Below are positions 61,506 through 64,000 of a stretch of 64,000 bases of DNA, piece after piece. Source of the stretch: Epiperipatus broadwayi (taxonomy: Eukaryota > Onychophora > Udeonychophora > Euonychophora > Peripatidae); NCBI GenBank assembly GCA_028023455.1, contig JAQFVV010012547.1, positions 394,597-458,596 on the forward strand. The letters are read 5' to 3'. A model generated the notes under the pieces. It did not search any database, was not told the origin of the DNA, and saw nothing but the letters and a program-made list of their open reading frames with translations. The translations under genes were made by a program, and so were the position numbers. The number at the start of each line of letters is the position of its first letter. The first letter of the stretch is position 1.

Positions 61506-61964
61506 GACATATCTACTTCCGGTTTGTCGGCGTCATTTGCGCCCTTCGGTGCTCATTTGATGATGTGCTATTTTCTTTCTTTGCTAACGTAAAAAGTATA
61601 ATGATGACGTCGAAGAAAATATGGCCGTTTTTAGCTATATATGTTAGCTTTCAAACGATCTTTATTTCAAAAAAATCGGTCGAAATTTAGATTTTTGGCG
61701 AATTTTTTAATCAACCACAGTATTAATTTTTTTGTTTTTTTGGTAATTTTTGTACTTATCACAAAACGATAAAAGACATAAAATGTTTTACGGCTGCAAG
61801 TGAAGTTTTCTTCGGTATTATTCTCAAACAAGGCTTACAACAGACTAAGAACGTAATTATTCGTAAGTAAAATTTTTTAATTTTTTTTTTTAATTTTTTG
61901 AAAAAATATATTTTTTATTAATTTTAGTTTGTAATTAGTGTGCGCTAATTTGTAGTTATATATT

Positions 61965-62215
61965 TATTTATTTATGCTCATATACAATTCATATCTATCG
62001 AAAAATTGGTGTGTGTGTAATTATATATTTATGGTCGTATAGAATTCATATTTATCATAATTTTCTAAAGGTAGTTTGTAATACATTTATTTATGCTCAT
62101 ATAGAATTCATATTTATCGAAAAATTAGTGTGATTTAGTTTGTAATTATATATTTACTCATATAGAATTCATATCGTAATTAACTTATTAGTATATAATT
62201 CATATCGTAATTTTC
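61965..62215. repeat. Irregular AT-rich tandem repeat in the insert
   Basis: TATAGAATTCATAT with TATCGAAAAATTAGTGTG or TCGTAATTTTCTAAAG recurs about five times between 61975 and 62210, with unit spacing of roughly 35-70 bp. Confidence 0.65.
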
Positions 62216-62521
62216 TAAAGTTCTATGTACACTAATCCTCTTATTTTTATAAAAATAATGATTTTCAAAAGTATACTTTTTGAAAACCATTAATTATGTT
62301 TATATTATATGGTTTACAAGCAATGAGTTATAAGACTAATAAACAAATGTATACAGACAGACATTGCATACACAAACATATAATCCAATTCTGATTCTTG
62401 TTTATGTTTGATCATGTTTGCTTTTGCTATATGTTTCATAACATTATTTTCAAGTCTATAGACTATATGCAAATAAATTATATCTGTGGTACAATAAATA
62501 TAACAAGATAGCATCACTTCT

Positions 62522-62632
62522 GTACATAAAAAATATAAACATCACTTGTGCACTGCATAAAGAATATAAACATCATTGGTGATCACAATGAATATAAACA
62601 TCACTATTGTTACACACAAAAAATATAAAATG
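62522..62632. repeat. Short tandem repeat, ~37-bp unit, three copies
   Basis: AATATAAACATCACT recurs at about 62530, 62566 and 62591, ending with AAAAAATATAAAATG. Non-coding. Confidence 0.6.
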
Positions 62633-63175
62633 AAGAGATAAAACTCATTTTATCAGTGATATAGAAAGTAGCCTACAATTTCTAGTTTTAGACATACAAG
62701 AAGCCAATTGCTATGATGATTTCTTTTGTATCTTTTATTAGGATGAATCTTTTTCTTTATAGACGCCTTTGACATTTAGAATATTTGGGGTACAAGATAG
62801 AAATGAACAAGTCATATCCGACTTTGTTTGGAGATTGTGAAGCTATGGATTATCTCAGGTAAGACATATTATACATGTTTAGAAAGATAATTTTGTAAGG
62901 AATAGAAAGAAATTATCACTGAAGATGAATTTTGAATTTTAGTTAATGTTAATTTCCAAATTATGAACAAACAATAAAATAATAATTATTTCGAATGTGA
63001 AAATTTCTTTTTTTGCCTTATTTTTTATATAGTTATCACTATTTATTTTATGCTTATTGTTTTTCTTAATTTTTCTAGTTTCTAGCAATGTAATTGTTTT
63101 TGTTCTAACATAATTAAAACTGAAGTTATTATGAAAATTGTGTCTCAGGCCATTATTTTAAAAAGTTCAATATGG

Positions 63176-63724
63176 CGGCTTGAAGCTGAAGTAGTTAAAA
63201 GATATTGAGTTTAATGGGAGAAACCCTTCAGCACTCATAAGTGGGATTATTATTTGATGGATCCATTTGGTGACAAAAGTTTGGTAGGTCATGTTGAAAT
63301 CTCCCAGGAGGATTATGGGATTTGGTGTTGCTGTAAGCATTGAATTTATTGTTGCTATTATTCTGGAGATGATGACAGGGCCTGGTGGTATATAGACAAA
63401 TACTAGGTTAAGTGTGATATTTTTATGATGGAGTGTTATTATAAGATTAGAGTCAATATATATAATTTTAAAAGAATCAAAAGGGCAGTTGTGGGATATA
63501 ATTATACCTGTGCCACCTGATGGTGATGATGATTGCCTTGAGCAGGCACAAAACCCTTGGCTGACTAAATATTTTGAAGGATCAATTTGAGAGCCACTGT
63601 ATATTTTTGTTTCCAATAGCCCCAGTATGTGTGGTTGTGTTGTATGTAACCATTTTTTGAGTTCAAAAAGTTTTTTGATGGCATTTAAGCCTCTAATGTT
63701 TAGAGATCCAATTTTTATCTTCAT
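63176..63724 (-). pseudogene. LINE endonuclease, N-terminal part
   Basis: The frame MKIKIGSLNIRGLNAIKKLF (start 63724) is the classical endonuclease N-terminus. It is followed by PHILGLLETKIYS (catalytic Glu), GGTGIIIS, LVFVYIPPG and PIILLGDFNMT (GDFN). It ends at NYFSF where the insert begins; the last five residues of the open frame belong to the insert. The remaining SDH motif lies at 61380-61505. Confidence 0.85.
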
Positions 63725-63777
63725 GTTACAGGATAATTTTATAACAGGGTATTGATTTTTTAATTCTAAATTTTTGT

Positions 63778-63998
63778 TTATATTGCAGTAGATGGATGCT
63801 GATACATATTTAAGACTTGGTAGGGTTTATTATCATTTTTTCTTTCATTTAATATTGGTTCAGATTCTATACAGGCAATTTGTGATAAAACTGAACAGTT
63901 GTCCATTTGTTGTTGGCTTAAATCCATTTCTATTTCATCATTTTCTAAATTGTATATATCTGATGAGTTGTGCATTTGGTCTGGTTTTTTTTTTCATT
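63778..63998 (-). pseudogene. C-terminal end of the LINE ORF1 (partial)
   Basis: A minus frame of at least 65 codons, rich in Asn, Asp, Gln and Ser (SSDIYNLENDEIEMDLSQQQ), ends 54 bases before the ORF2 start. Its position fits the end of ORF1; no domain is visible because the rest lies outside the window. Confidence 0.4.
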
Positions 63999-64000
63999 GT

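Larger units (their letters stand above)
61506..63175 (+). mobile_element. 1.67-kb insert in the LINE endonuclease, with promoter- and exon-like signals
   Basis: Endonuclease coding stops at 63176 and resumes at about 61500, so this block is inserted. Its left end is CpG-bearing and has ACTTCCGG (ETS-type) at 61515, TGACGTCG (CRE-type) at 61605 and AAAATATGGCCG at about 61617. A consensus splice donor GTAAGT lies at 61863. An exon-like stretch 62763-62858 has TTCTTTATAG before it and CAG|GTAAGA after it, with an ATG at 62803 and 18 codons (MNKSYPTLFGDCEAMDYLR). A second GGCGGC motif lies at the right end (63173). No family is recognised. It may be a captured gene 5' end or a DNA transposon. 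Confidence 0.45.

Overview
The window is AT-rich animal DNA (introns, splice sites, non-LTR and LTR retrotransposons, hAT elements, long trinucleotide microsatellites). It lies entirely inside one large gene on the + strand. Five spliced exons encode consecutive pieces of a VPS13 bridge-type lipid transfer protein, and they match VPS13D best as I recall the human protein. The exons are 1179-1362, 11429-11693, 28521-28701, 45093-45693 and 50389-50555. All four junctions keep reading frame (phases 1, 2, 0, 1), which is strong internal support. The introns are about 10.1, 16.8, 16.4, 4.7 and more than 13.4 kb. I cannot name the species; the sequence suits an invertebrate with a repeat-rich genome.

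Almost everything else is mobile DNA. Intron 1 (1363-11428) holds a TIR element with internal tandem repeats flanked by 55-bp direct repeats (7243-9019), and a 5'-truncated Gypsy element with integrase and 3' LTR (about 9390-10625). Intron 2 (11694-28520) holds a palindromic pair of hAT elements (12019-17313) and a 9.2-kb minus-strand LTR retrotransposon with unusually long 2.5-kb LTRs (18679-27844), which itself contains a small TRIM-like insert. Intron 3 (28702-45092) holds a deleted minus-strand Gypsy element with intact LTR pair (29274-32780) and two RTE-type LINEs tail to tail (36903-42918). Each of those two LINEs carries a further insertion.

Intron 4 (45694-50388) holds two tandem-repeat arrays and a foldback MITE. 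The last intron (50556 onward) holds a plus-strand LINE (53249-57759) lying between two long (ATT)n tracts, then a minus-strand L1/Tx1-like LINE (58107 to the right edge). These two meet tail to tail at a compound microsatellite. The second LINE is interrupted by a textbook hAT MITE with an 8-bp target duplication and by a 1.67-kb insert with promoter-like and exon-like signals.

A recurring theme is large inverted repeats inside one transcription unit (hAT pair, RTE pair, convergent LINEs, foldback MITE, inverted satellite unit). If transcribed with the host gene they could form long double-stranded RNA. I found no tRNA, rRNA, CRISPR array or prokaryotic gene. Family names rest on motif reading and memory; no database search was made.
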